Assembly (NCBI RefSeq): GCF_002556545.1 | Contig: NZ_CP022685.1 | Span: forward strand, 8,224,001 to 8,288,000 | Reading direction: 5' to 3' | Length of the DNA stretch: 64,000 bases | DNA from: Streptomyces formicae | GTDB lineage: Bacteria > Actinomycetota > Actinomycetes > Streptomycetales > Streptomycetaceae | In this document: piece after piece, positions 50,300 through 59,390 of the stretch | How positions within the stretch are numbered: position 1 is the stretch's first letter | How the letters are laid out: each line of letters starts with the position of its first letter | Notes under the pieces: generated by a model | What the model was told of the DNA's origin: nothing | Seen by the model: only the letters and a program-made list of their open reading frames with translations | The model's database searches: none | Position numbers and translations under genes: made by a program

Positions 50300-50345
50300 T
50301 GAAATGCACACATAACGGGCACAGGCCCACAGTGTGTGCATTTCA
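50300..50345. promoter_or_regulatory. Perfect 13-nt A/T-rich inverted repeat
   Basis: tgaaatgcacaca (50300-50312) and its exact complement (50333-50345) flank a 20-nt centre. It is A/T-rich for this genome. It lies 18 bp past the GNAT stop and 59 bp before the MpaB-like start, so it could be a terminator of the former, an operator of the latter, or both. Confidence 0.6.
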
Positions 50346-50403
50346 TGGGTGCTCCGGGCCCTGCTCCGGGCCCACCCCCGCGTACGGCGAAGGAGCACGC
50401 CGC

Positions 50404-51267
50404 ATGAGGACCGACGACGCGACCGATGCCCCCGAACCGCCCCCGCCCGGCGGCATCCTCTGGAGCATCGCGGGCGACATCCGCGTCTTCCTCTCCCTGC
50501 CGCCCGCCCTCGCCCTCCAGGTCGCGCACCCGGCCGTCGGCGCGGGCGTCGACGACCACTCGGTGTTCCGCACCGACCCGTGGGGGCGCGGCGAGCGCTC
50601 GCTGCGGTCGCTGCTCCTGTGGGTGTACGGGGGAGCGGCGGCGGCCGAAGAGGGCCGCAGGCTCCGCGTGCTGCACAGGAGGATCCGGGGCACGGACGCG
50701 CACGGCAGGCGCTACCACGCGCTGACGCCCGCCCACTACGCCTGGGTGCACGCCACCGGCTTCCCCGTGTACCGACAGGCCCAGCGGTATCTGGCCAGGC
50801 CCTTCACCGAGGAGCAGGAGCGGCGGCTGTACGCGGAGTGGCTCCAGGTCGGCCGGGTCCTCGGCCTCCACGACCGGGACATGCCGGGAAGCGTCGAGGA
50901 GTTCTGGCCGTACTACCGAACGGTCCTCGCCGAGGACCTGGAGCTGACGGCCGTCGCCCGGGAGCTGACCGCCGTGGACCTCTCGCTGCCCCCGCCCGAC
51001 CGGGGCCCGCTCGCCGTACGCCTGGTGGCCCGCGCCCTGTGGCCCGTGCTCCTGCCCCCGCTGGCCCGCTTCCGCAGCTTCGTCACGATCGGCCTGCTGC
51101 CTCCGGACGCCCGCGAGGCGATCGGCCTTCCCTGGACCCCCGTGCAGGAACGCAGGCTGCGCCGCTTCGGCGCGGTCGTACGCACGGTGGTGCCGCTGCT
51201 GCCGGAGCGGCTGCGCTATCTGCCCGCGGCGCGCAGGGCGAGGGCGGCACACCGCGCGAGGGCGTGA
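50404..51267 (+). CDS. MpaB/latex-clearing-type oxygenase (DUF2236)
   Basis: A 287-residue all-helical protein of the MpaB/Lcp oxygenase superfamily. GILWSIAGDIRVFLSLPPALALQVAHPAVGAGVDDHSVFRTDPWGRGERSLRSLLLWVYGG and YHALTPAHYAWVHATGFPVYRQAQRYL contain the conserved His residues expected to bind heme or a di-iron centre. The family includes rubber-cleaving Lcp and mycophenolate pathway MpaB'. The substrate is unknown. The ATG at 50404 is preceded by gaaggag. A strong two-way terminator follows. Confidence 0.85.
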   Translation: MRTDDATDAPEPPPPGGILWSIAGDIRVFLSLPPALALQVAHPAVGAGVDDHSVFRTDPWGRGERSLRSLLLWVYGGAAAAEEGRRLRVLHRRIRGTDAHGRRYHALTPAHYAWVHATGFPVYRQAQRYLARPFTEEQERRLYAEWLQVGRVLGLHDRDMPGSVEEFWPYYRTVLAEDLELTAVARELTAVDLSLPPPDRGPLAVRLVARALWPVLLPPLARFRSFVTIGLLPPDAREAIGLPWTPVQERRLRRFGAVVRTVVPLLPERLRYLPAARRARAAHRARA

Positions 51268-51299
51268 CGCGGCCGGGCGCGGTCAAGCGCCCGGCCGCG
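51268..51299. terminator. Bidirectional terminator
   Basis: Perfect 13-bp stem cgcggccgggcgc with its complement and the loop ggtcaa, in the 42-bp gap between the MpaB-like and M1 peptidase genes. Confidence 0.88.
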
Positions 51300-51309
51300 C
51301 GTGCGCGGG

Positions 51310-52827
51310 TCAGTGCCCGTGCCGGTCCGCATCCCCGTGCCCGTGCACGCCGTTCGTCGCGGCGATCTCCTTCCAGGACTTGGGCGCGACCGGGGCCGAC
51401 GCCGCAGACCTGGCGACCCTGGCCTGCTTCGCCGCGGGCGCCCCGGGGCGCGAGGGCTGGTAGAGCCAGGTGTCGAAGAGCTCGGCGAGCGGCTTGCCCG
51501 AGACCTTCTCGGCGTACTTCACGAAGTCGGAGACCTTCGCGTTGCCGTAGGCGTGCTTCTGCGGCCAGCCCTTGAGGATCGCGAAGAACGTGTCGTCGCC
51601 GACCTCGTTGCGCAGCGCCTGGAGGGCGAGCGCGCCCCGGTCGTAGACCGCGCCGTGGAACTGGTTGTCCGGGCCCGGGTCGCCCGGCTTGACCGTCCAG
51701 AACGGGTCGTCGGCCGGGTGCTGCGCGTACACGTAGTCCGCGAGCTCCTGGGCCGTGCCCTCGCCCTCCTTCTCCGACCACAGCCACTGGCTGTAGCGGG
51801 CGAAGCCCTCGTTGACCCAGATGTCCTTCCAGCCGTCCACGGAGACGCTGTCGCCGTACCACTGGTGGGCGATCTCGTGGACGACGATCGACGCGTTGGA
51901 GCCGTTCGCGAAGGCGGCCGGGCTGTAGAAGGGCCGGGTCTGGGTCTCCAGGGCGTAGCTGCTCTTCACGTTCGGGACGTAGCCGCCGAGCGCGTTGAAC
52001 GGGTACTTCCCGAAGACCGTCTCCAGCCACTCGGCGACCTCGGTGGTCCGCTCGATGCTGGCCCGCGCCGAGCCCGCGTTGTCGCCGAGGTCCTTGCTGT
52101 AGGCGTTGAGGACCGGGAGGCCGGACTCCGTCTTGTCCGTGGTGATGTCGAACTTGCCGACCGCGAGCGTGGTGAGGTAGCTGGCCTGCGGCTTGTTGGA
52201 GCGCCAGTTGTAGCGGGTCCAGCCCAGCTTCGAACTCTGCGACTGGAGCACGCCGTTGGAGATCGCCTGGCTGCCGTCGGGCACCGAGACCGACACGTCG
52301 TAGGTGGCCTTGTCCAGCGGGTGGTCGTTGGAGGGGAACCACCACACGGCCGCCTCGGGCTCCTGCGCCGCGACGCCGCCGTCGGGCGTGCGGTGCCAGG
52401 CCGTGTAGCCGTTGATCTTCAGCTCGGAGGGCTTGCCCGCGTACCGCACGACGACGGTGATCGCCGTGCCCTTGGCGAGACCGGCCGGCGGGGTGATCTC
52501 CAGCTCCTGGTCGCCGGTCTTCGCGAACTTCGCCTTCTTGCCGTTGACCCGCACCTCGGAGACCTTGAGGCCGAAGTCGAGGTTGAACCGCGAAAGGTCC
52601 TGCGTGGTCCGGGCGTTGATGGTCGCCGTGCCTTCGAGGAGGTCGGTCTTGGGCTGGTACTTCAGCCGCAGGTCGTAGTGCGAGACGTCGTATCCGCCGT
52701 TGCCGCTCGCCGGGTAATAGGGGTCGCCGATGCCCGGGGCCCCGGGGGAGAAGTCGGCGGCCGACGCCGGGATCGCCAGCAGAAGGGAGGCCGCGAGCGC
52801 GCCCGGGGCGATGAGTCTGCGGTGCAC
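51310..52827 (-). CDS. Secreted M1 family zinc aminopeptidase
   Basis: A 505-residue protein from the GTG at 52827 (ggag 5 nt before). It has a signal peptide (PGALAASLLLAIPASAA). After a beta-sandwich comes the catalytic domain: the GAMEN-type substrate strand reads ALETQTRP, and the zinc site is HEIAHQWYGDS (His317, Glu318, His321) with Glu340 in WVNEGFARY. The usual second tyrosine helps the transition state. It trims peptides outside the cell. The ERAP-like C-terminal domain is missing, as in other short secreted M1 enzymes. The end is His/Asp-rich (GHGDADRHGH), which may bind metal. Confidence 0.92.
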   Translation of the reverse strand: MHRRLIAPGALAASLLLAIPASAADFSPGAPGIGDPYYPASGNGGYDVSHYDLRLKYQPKTDLLEGTATINARTTQDLSRFNLDFGLKVSEVRVNGKKAKFAKTGDQELEITPPAGLAKGTAITVVVRYAGKPSELKINGYTAWHRTPDGGVAAQEPEAAVWWFPSNDHPLDKATYDVSVSVPDGSQAISNGVLQSQSSKLGWTRYNWRSNKPQASYLTTLAVGKFDITTDKTESGLPVLNAYSKDLGDNAGSARASIERTTEVAEWLETVFGKYPFNALGGYVPNVKSSYALETQTRPFYSPAAFANGSNASIVVHEIAHQWYGDSVSVDGWKDIWVNEGFARYSQWLWSEKEGEGTAQELADYVYAQHPADDPFWTVKPGDPGPDNQFHGAVYDRGALALQALRNEVGDDTFFAILKGWPQKHAYGNAKVSDFVKYAEKVSGKPLAELFDTWLYQPSRPGAPAAKQARVARSAASAPVAPKSWKEIAATNGVHGHGDADRHGH

Positions 52828-53064
52828 GAAAGCTCCAAGTCGTAGGGGCACAAGAACGGTTGCCACAAGGGGTCCTGCAAGACCTGTCCGCACAGGATCC
52901 GTTGATCGTCGACCCTATTCAGCACTCCCCGCACGCGCCATGTCCATGGCCCCGGACGTCACACGATCGCCATTCGGCCGACATGTGCCTTTACGACCCA
53001 CGGACCTGTCGCGCATGCTCACGCCCTCTGTCGCGCGAGGGTTCCCCGGTGTACCTTCCGCGCC

Positions 53065-55068
53065 ATGCCGATACGTGCGCGACGCACCCGCCTCCTCTGG
53101 AGAGCGTTCATCGCGGCGGCCCTGACCGCCCTCCTTGCCACCCTCATGTCCCCGGGCGCGGCGCTGGGAGCCGCACAGGCCCCGGCCGCTCCGGGGGAGA
53201 CGCTCCGCCCGCCGGGCGAGAGCAGACCCGTGTACTCGTACGAGGACGCGATACGCGAATCCGTATGGGTCGACACCAGGATCGACGGCGACGCGGACGG
53301 GAGGACCGACCGCGTCGCCGTCGACATCGTCAGGCCCCGCGAACTGGACCGCGCGGGCCGCGAGATACCCGTGATCATGGACGCCAGCCCGTACTACTCC
53401 TGCTGCGGGCGCGGCAACGAGAGCCAGAAGAAGACGTACGACGCGAACGGGCAGCCGGTCCAACTTCCGCTCTACTACGACAACTACTTCGTGCCCCGCG
53501 GCTACGGCTACGTCGCCGTGGACCTCGCGGGCACCAACCGCTCGGACGGCTGCGTCGACATCGGCGGCCGCTCCGACACCCAGTCCGCCAAGGCCGTCGT
53601 CGACTGGCTGAACGGCCGCGCCCGCGGCTACACCAGCCGCACCGGCACGGAACCCGCGAGGGCTTCCTGGTCCAACGGGAAGACCGGCATGATCGGCAAG
53701 AGCTACGACGGCACCGTGGCGCAGGGCGTGGCCGCCACCGGAGTGCCGGGTCTCAAGACCATCGTGCCGATCGGCGCCATCTCCTCCTGGTACGACTACT
53801 ACTTCGCCAAGGGCGCCCCGCTCTACGACAGCGGACCCGACTCGCTCTCGGACTACGTGGAGAGCCCCGAGGCCCGCGCCCGCTGCGGCGCGGTGCAGCG
53901 CCGCCTGGTCGACGAGGCGCCGCGCACCGGCGACTGGACCCGGCTGTGGAGCGAGCGCGACTACGTCCCCGACGTGGACAAGGTGAAGGCCAGCGTCTTC
54001 GTCGTGCACGGGATGCAGGACCTGAACGTCCGCACCAAGCACTTCGGCCAGTGGTGGGACGCCCTCGCCGAGCACGGCGTCGACCGCAAGATCTGGCTCA
54101 GCCAGACCGGCCACGTCGACCCCTTCGACTTCCGCCGCGCGGACTGGGTGCGCACCCTGCACCGCTGGTTCGACCATGAGCTCATGGGCTACGACAACGG
54201 CGTCGACCGCGAGCCGATGGCCGACATCGAGCGCGCCCCCGACCGCTGGACCACCGACCGCGTCTGGCCCCCGCGCACCACCGACACCGTCAAGCTCCGC
54301 CCCGCCAAGGGCACTTCGCCCGGCGTCGGCACCCTGGGCCCGCGCCGCGGCTCCGGCACCGAGACCTTCACCGACGACCCGAAGCTGGGCGAGACGGACT
54401 GGGCGGCGCGCATCGGCACGTCGACCCCGGAGAAGGCCGGGTTCCTCAGCAAGCCGCTCGCACGTGACCTGCGCCTGTCCGGCTCGTCGAAGGTGACGGT
54501 CACCGCCACCCCGACGACCCGCACCGCCCACCTCTCCGCGGTCCTCGTCGACCTCGGACCCGACACCATCCGCAATTACGCCGCGTCCGGCGAGGGCATC
54601 AGCACGCTGCCCGAGCGCTCCTGCTGGGGCGCGAGCACCACGGGTGACAGTGCCTGCTTCAAGGAGACCCGCGCGAAGACCGCCGACGTCGACTACACGA
54701 TCTTCAGCCGGGGCTGGGCCGACCTCGGCAACTGGGCCGACGACGAGAAGGGCCGCCCGCTCACCCCGGGCAAGCCGTACACCATCACCCTCGATCTCGC
54801 CGCGAGCGATCACGTCGTACCGAAGGGCCACCGCCTCGCGCTGATCATCGGCGGCACCGACAAGAACCTCATCGACCCTCCTGCCGACACCCCCACACTC
54901 GGCATCGACCTGTCCCGTACGTACGCGAAGGTCCCGCTGGTCGGCGGCGCGAAGGCGTTCGCCACCTCCGCCACCGCCCCCGGATCCGTCACCCCCCGCG
55001 AAGCCCGTCTCGACGGCGTGGCCCCGCCGCGTCCGCTCAACCCCGTACCGGGAGGCCGTACTTCATGA
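53065..55068 (+). CDS. Secreted X-prolyl dipeptidyl aminopeptidase-like serine hydrolase (S15)
   Basis: A 667-residue protein with a long signal peptide (AAALTALLATLMSPGAALGA). The S15/CocE fold is clear: GYGYVAVDLAGTNRSDGC, the nucleophile in GKSYDGTVAQG (Ser213), the acid in VHGMQDLNVR and the histidine in QTGHVDPFDF. A C-terminal galactose-binding-like jelly roll runs from about 480. Enzymes of this family release X-Pro dipeptides; cocaine-esterase-type activity is an alternative. It overlaps the M14 gene by 4 nt (ATGA). Confidence 0.88.
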   Translation: MPIRARRTRLLWRAFIAAALTALLATLMSPGAALGAAQAPAAPGETLRPPGESRPVYSYEDAIRESVWVDTRIDGDADGRTDRVAVDIVRPRELDRAGREIPVIMDASPYYSCCGRGNESQKKTYDANGQPVQLPLYYDNYFVPRGYGYVAVDLAGTNRSDGCVDIGGRSDTQSAKAVVDWLNGRARGYTSRTGTEPARASWSNGKTGMIGKSYDGTVAQGVAATGVPGLKTIVPIGAISSWYDYYFAKGAPLYDSGPDSLSDYVESPEARARCGAVQRRLVDEAPRTGDWTRLWSERDYVPDVDKVKASVFVVHGMQDLNVRTKHFGQWWDALAEHGVDRKIWLSQTGHVDPFDFRRADWVRTLHRWFDHELMGYDNGVDREPMADIERAPDRWTTDRVWPPRTTDTVKLRPAKGTSPGVGTLGPRRGSGTETFTDDPKLGETDWAARIGTSTPEKAGFLSKPLARDLRLSGSSKVTVTATPTTRTAHLSAVLVDLGPDTIRNYAASGEGISTLPERSCWGASTTGDSACFKETRAKTADVDYTIFSRGWADLGNWADDEKGRPLTPGKPYTITLDLAASDHVVPKGHRLALIIGGTDKNLIDPPADTPTLGIDLSRTYAKVPLVGGAKAFATSATAPGSVTPREARLDGVAPPRPLNPVPGGRTS

Positions 55069-56345
55069 CACCCCGCTTCCGCACCCTGGCACTCGCCTGT
55101 GCCACCGCGGCGCTCGCCGCACCACTGGTGACCGTGCCCGCCCAGGCGACGGCCACACCGCCCCGTACCGGATTCGAGCAGTCCAACGGCGCCCGCTGGA
55201 CGACGCAGCCCGAGGAACAGCAGCTCCTTGCCACCGTCGACAAGGCGAGCGACCGGGTCTCCGTCTCCCGCATCGGCACCACCAAGCAGGACAGGCCCGT
55301 CCAGCTGGTCCGCATCGGTGAACGGCCGACGAAGAACACCGTGTTGCTGATCTGCAGCCAGCACGGCGACGAGCCGTCGGGCCGCGACGCCTGTCTCTCC
55401 ACGATCCGCGACCTGGCGTACGCCAAGGACAAGAAGACCGAGCGGTTCCTGAACCGCACCACGCTGCTCGTGGTCCCCACCGCCAACCCGGACGGCCGCG
55501 CCGCCGACACCCGGGGCAACTCCGACGGCGTCGACATCAACCGCGACCACATCTCGCTCGCGACCGCGGAGGCCCGCGCCATGGCCGCCGTGATCCGCGA
55601 CCGGCGGCCCGACGTCATCTACGACCTGCACGAGTACGGCGCCACGCCCAAGTACTACGACAAGGACCTCTTCGACCTCTGGCCGCGCAACCTCAACACC
55701 GACGAGGCCGTGCACGGCGAGGCGCAGACCCTGTCGAAGGACTACGTGCGACCGGCCGCCGAGCACGCGGGACACACCACCGGCACCTACGGCATCTGGA
55801 CCGACCCGGTCACCGGCGAGCCCATCAAGCAGACCGCGGGCGACGGCCAGGAGCGCATCCTGCGCAACGTCTCCGGGATCAAGCACGCGGCGGGCCTGCT
55901 CATCGAGAGCCGCGTCGACCCCCTGACCGACGCCGAGAAGAACGACGGGGCCCTCAACAACCGCCGCAGGGTGACGTCCCAGCGCGCGGCGCTCGGCGGC
56001 CTCCTCGACTACACCGACGAGCGGCGTGCGCGCCTGGAGCGGGCCACGGACGCGGCCCGCGCCGAGGGCTTCCGCGACCGGGGCCCGGTCTACCTCGGCG
56101 GCGCCGACAACGACCCCGCCGAGCCGTCCGAGATCATCCAGGACCCGCCGTGCGGCTACCGGCTCGACGCCGCCCAGTACGCCGACATCAAGGACGAACT
56201 GGCGCTGCACGGCGTCACGGTGAAGCGCCAGAAGAACGGCGCCTACGTCCCGCTGCGACAGTCCGCGAGGGCCCTGGTGCCGCTGCTCCTTGACGAGCGC
56301 GCTCCGTACCACCTCGCCAAAGGGCGGCCCGACATGAGCTGTTGA
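55065..56345 (+). CDS. Secreted M14 family zinc carboxypeptidase
   Basis: A 426-residue protein with a signal peptide (LALACATAALAAPLVTVPAQA). The M14 catalytic set is visible: zinc ligands His100 and Glu103 in SQHGDEPSG and His189 in YDLHEYG. INRDH and the general base Glu281 in GLLIESR complete it. It removes C-terminal or D-amino acids from peptides or muropeptides outside the cell. The ATGA overlap with the S15 gene makes a two-gene secreted peptidase operon. Confidence 0.9.
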   Translation: MTPRFRTLALACATAALAAPLVTVPAQATATPPRTGFEQSNGARWTTQPEEQQLLATVDKASDRVSVSRIGTTKQDRPVQLVRIGERPTKNTVLLICSQHGDEPSGRDACLSTIRDLAYAKDKKTERFLNRTTLLVVPTANPDGRAADTRGNSDGVDINRDHISLATAEARAMAAVIRDRRPDVIYDLHEYGATPKYYDKDLFDLWPRNLNTDEAVHGEAQTLSKDYVRPAAEHAGHTTGTYGIWTDPVTGEPIKQTAGDGQERILRNVSGIKHAAGLLIESRVDPLTDAEKNDGALNNRRRVTSQRAALGGLLDYTDERRARLERATDAARAEGFRDRGPVYLGGADNDPAEPSEIIQDPPCGYRLDAAQYADIKDELALHGVTVKRQKNGAYVPLRQSARALVPLLLDERAPYHLAKGRPDMSC

Positions 56346-56354
56346 TGAGGTGAG

Positions 56355-56367
56355 ATGTGCGTCACAT
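56355..56367. promoter_or_regulatory. Inverted repeat before the BCCT gene
   Basis: atgtg-cgt-cacat lies 62-74 bp before the BCCT start and 10 bp past the M14 stop. It is a small symmetric site that could bind a regulator of the transporter. Evidence is its symmetry only. Confidence 0.35.
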
Positions 56368-56428
56368 GTGGTAGGGGGTAACGGAGGACAAAGTCCCGAC
56401 GTAATCGACCCCTTGAAAGGTGTCACTT

Positions 56429-58153
56429 GTGACGCAGGATCATCAGAAATCGGACGACGGGGGAGGATCGCCGGACATCGCGGCGACCGCCCCCGCCGGC
56501 CGGGCACCACAGACGGACCGGGTCGTGTTCGGCGTCACCGCCGTGCTCACCCTGGCGTTCGTGGTCTGGGGCGGGGTGGCGACGGACTCGCTCCAGAACG
56601 TCTCCACGGACATGCTCAACGGCCTGATGCACAACGGCGGTTGGTTCTTCATGCTGACCGCCACGGGCTTCGTGGTCTTCGCGCTCTGGCTGGCCGTCAG
56701 CCGGTACGGGAAGATCACGCTCGGCCAGGAGGGCGAGGAGCCGGAGTTCAAGACCGTCTCCTGGGTCGCGATGATGTTCAGCGCCGGTATGGGCATCGGT
56801 CTGATGTTCTACGGCGTGAGCGAGCCGCTCTCCCACTTCACGACGCCACCGCCGGGCACCGACCCGGCGGACTCCGCGGCGAAGATGGAAACGGCCATGG
56901 CCACCACCCTCTTCCACTGGACGCTCCACCCGTGGGCGATCTACGCGGTCGTGGGCCTCGCCATCGCCTACAGCACGTTCCGGCGGCAGCGCAGGCAGAC
57001 CATCAGCGCCGTCTTCGAGCCGCTCATCGGCGAGAAGCACGCCCACGGCACCTGGGGCAGGATCATCGACATCCTCGCCATCTTCGCCACGCTCTTCGGC
57101 TCGGCCGCGTCCCTCGGCCTCGGCGCCCTGCAGATCGGCAGCGGCATCGAGGTGCTCGACTGGATGGACGACGCGAGCACAGGACTGCTCGTCGTCATCA
57201 TCGCCGTACTGACCCTCGCCTTCGTGGCGTCCGCCATCTCCGGCGTGGAGAAGGGCGTGCAGTGGCTCTCGAACATCAACATGGTGCTCGCCGGGCTGCT
57301 CGTGGTCTTCGTCTTCATCGCGGGCCCGACCGTCATCATGCTCGACATGCTGCCGACCTCGCTCGGCGCCTACCTCGACGACCTCCCGCAGCTGATCGGC
57401 CGCACCGAGGCGGCCAGCGGCAAGGGCGTCGCCGACTGGCTCAGCGCCTGGACGGTCTTCTACTGGGCCTGGTGGATCTCCTGGACGCCCTTCGTCGGCA
57501 TGTTCATCGCGCGCATCAGCCGCGGCCGTACGATCCGTCAGTTCGTCGGCGGCGTCATCCTGGTGCCCAGCACGGTCAGCCTGATCTGGTTCTGCGTCTT
57601 CGGCGGCAGCGCCATGACGGTCGCCGACCGGGGCGGGCTCAAGGGTGACACGACACCGGAGGCACAGCTCTTCGGCCTGCTGCACGAGTACCCCATCGCC
57701 ACGGCCACCAGCCTGCTCGTGATGATCCTCGTCGGCATCTTCTTCGTCTCCGGCGCGGACGCGGCGTCCATCGTGATGGGCACGCTCTCGCAGAAGGGCG
57801 CACTCGAACCCGGCCGGTTCGTCGTGGTCTTCTGGGGCATCGTGACCGGTGCCGTCGGCGCGATCATGCTGCTCATCGGCGACGGTTCCGACGACGCGCT
57901 GACCGGTCTGCGCAACCTCACCATCCTGGTCGCGGCGCCCTTCACCATCGTGATGATCGGGATGTGCGTGTCCCTCATGCGCGACCTGCGCCACGACCCG
58001 CTGATCGTGCGCGGTGAGCACGGCACCGAGGCCGTCGAGAAGGCCGTGATCGCGGGCCACCAGCAGTACGACGGCGACTTCGAGATCCGGATCGGCCCCG
58101 CCCAGGACGAGGAGGGCCCCGAGGCCGACAACGCCACCGTCGAGACCCGCTGA
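56429..58153 (+). CDS. BCCT family betaine/choline/carnitine transporter
   Basis: A 574-residue transporter from the GTG at 56429 (gaaagg before it). Twelve hydrophobic segments and BCCT signatures are seen: VSWVAMMFSAGMGIGLMFYGVSEPLSHF, the tryptophan-rich TVFYWAWWISWTPFVGMFIARISRGRTIRQFV, and a charged N-terminus and C-terminus of the kind that senses osmolarity. It takes up glycine betaine or related compatible solutes with Na+ or H+. The Gly-rich MGIGLM of the substrate-binding helix favours betaine over carnitine. It ends at a strong terminator. Confidence 0.93.
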   Translation: MTQDHQKSDDGGGSPDIAATAPAGRAPQTDRVVFGVTAVLTLAFVVWGGVATDSLQNVSTDMLNGLMHNGGWFFMLTATGFVVFALWLAVSRYGKITLGQEGEEPEFKTVSWVAMMFSAGMGIGLMFYGVSEPLSHFTTPPPGTDPADSAAKMETAMATTLFHWTLHPWAIYAVVGLAIAYSTFRRQRRQTISAVFEPLIGEKHAHGTWGRIIDILAIFATLFGSAASLGLGALQIGSGIEVLDWMDDASTGLLVVIIAVLTLAFVASAISGVEKGVQWLSNINMVLAGLLVVFVFIAGPTVIMLDMLPTSLGAYLDDLPQLIGRTEAASGKGVADWLSAWTVFYWAWWISWTPFVGMFIARISRGRTIRQFVGGVILVPSTVSLIWFCVFGGSAMTVADRGGLKGDTTPEAQLFGLLHEYPIATATSLLVMILVGIFFVSGADAASIVMGTLSQKGALEPGRFVVVFWGIVTGAVGAIMLLIGDGSDDALTGLRNLTILVAAPFTIVMIGMCVSLMRDLRHDPLIVRGEHGTEAVEKAVIAGHQQYDGDFEIRIGPAQDEEGPEADNATVETR

Positions 58154-58174
58154 CGCGGGGCGGCAGAGCGGCAT

Positions 58175-58209
58175 CAGGAGGCGGCGGTCGCCGGACGCGC
58201 CGCCTCCTG
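58175..58209 (+). terminator. Terminator after the BCCT gene
   Basis: Perfect 12-bp stem caggaggcggcg (58175-58186) with 58198-58209 and an 11-nt loop, 22 bp past the stop codon. Confidence 0.82.
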
Positions 58210-58307
58210 GGCGCATCCCCGGCCCCACCCTCATCACCCGTCGCGGGAACGCGGGGGAATGTGCGATGCCGTGCTCACATCACACATCAGGTGGGGATAC
58301 TCCAAGC

Positions 58308-59339
58308 ATGTCTGCCGAGTACGCGACCTTCGGTCTGGCACCGGCCATGCGCGCCGGTGGAGTTCTCGCCAACGGTGGCTACCAAGTGCACCGCGATTTC
58401 GTCGACTTCATCGTCAACGGTCGGCCCCTCCTCTTCCAGCTCTCCGACCTCGACGCGGTCTCCCCCCTGGCCTCCGACATCCCACCCGCGATCTTCACCG
58501 CGCACGTGCGCAGACTCCTCCTGGAGGCGGCGGCACCGCTGCGCGACGGCCGGTACGTCATCTACGGCTGCCCCGAGTGCGAGGGCCTGGACTGCGGGGC
58601 TGTCACCGCCGTCATCGAACGCGCCACCGACGGGTCCGACGACTTCGTCTGGCGCGACTTCGCCTGGCAGACGGCCGAACCGGCCGACCTGGAGCTCAAC
58701 GGCTACCACGGCATAGGGCCCTTCCGTTTCCGCGGCACCGAATACCGCAGGGAACTGGGGCAGTTGCTCGCCGCCGACGAACCCCCCGCCCGCCGCAGGG
58801 TCCTGCTGATCGGGGCCCGCGTGGCCGTACTCGCCAAGCTGGCCGCCGCCCTGCGCACCATCGGCATCGGCGCGGAGATCGCGGCGGACGCGGCGGGGGT
58901 CCCGCCGGACGAGCTGCGCACCTACGGGGCCGTCGCCTTCGGCCGCGCCGTCCCCTCCGCCGACCGTGCCGCCGTGCGCGCCGCGTTCGACTCGGCGGGC
59001 GTCGAGGTCGCCTACGTGGACGGGCTCGCGCCGATCATCCCGCTCCTGGTGGCCCAGATCGAGCACGCCCTGGACCGCAGCCCCGGGGAGCTGCGCCGCC
59101 TCACCCGGCTCGCGGCCACTCCCGGCACGGCATCGGTCGAGGTCACCTCGACGTGCCGGGTCCAGCTCATCGCGTACCGCCTCGACCGCCTCTACCGCAC
59201 CCACACCCAGGAACTCTTCGACGCGGTCCTCGAACCCGGCGAGCACCGGGTGCCGCTCGACGGGAAGGCCACCAAGGGCGAGTCGTACGTGGTGGCCCGC
59301 ACGACCGGCAGCGTCCTGGTCGCCCCCACATCGGGCTAG
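58308..59339 (+). CDS. Hypothetical protein with CPEC motif and Rossmann-like half
   Basis: A 343-residue protein starting at MSAEYATFGL (ATG 58308). The N-half (about 1-150) has a motif CPECEGLDC (C-x2-C-x4-C) in YVIYGCPECEGLDCGAVT, plus FVWRDFAWQTAEPADLEL. This looks like a small metal- or cluster-binding site in a beta-rich domain. The C-half begins RRVLLIGARVAVLAKLAAALRTIGI, which looks like a nucleotide-binding fold without the usual glycine set. No function is recognised. It seems to be a single gene 52 bp upstream of the second ABC-F gene. Confidence 0.7.
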   Translation: MSAEYATFGLAPAMRAGGVLANGGYQVHRDFVDFIVNGRPLLFQLSDLDAVSPLASDIPPAIFTAHVRRLLLEAAAPLRDGRYVIYGCPECEGLDCGAVTAVIERATDGSDDFVWRDFAWQTAEPADLELNGYHGIGPFRFRGTEYRRELGQLLAADEPPARRRVLLIGARVAVLAKLAAALRTIGIGAEIAADAAGVPPDELRTYGAVAFGRAVPSADRAAVRAAFDSAGVEVAYVDGLAPIIPLLVAQIEHALDRSPGELRRLTRLAATPGTASVEVTSTCRVQLIAYRLDRLYRTHTQELFDAVLEPGEHRVPLDGKATKGESYVVARTTGSVLVAPTSG

Positions 59340-59390
59340 CCCGGCCTGAGCCCCGCCCGGCGTCCTGGCTCGCCTAGAATCACGTCCCTG

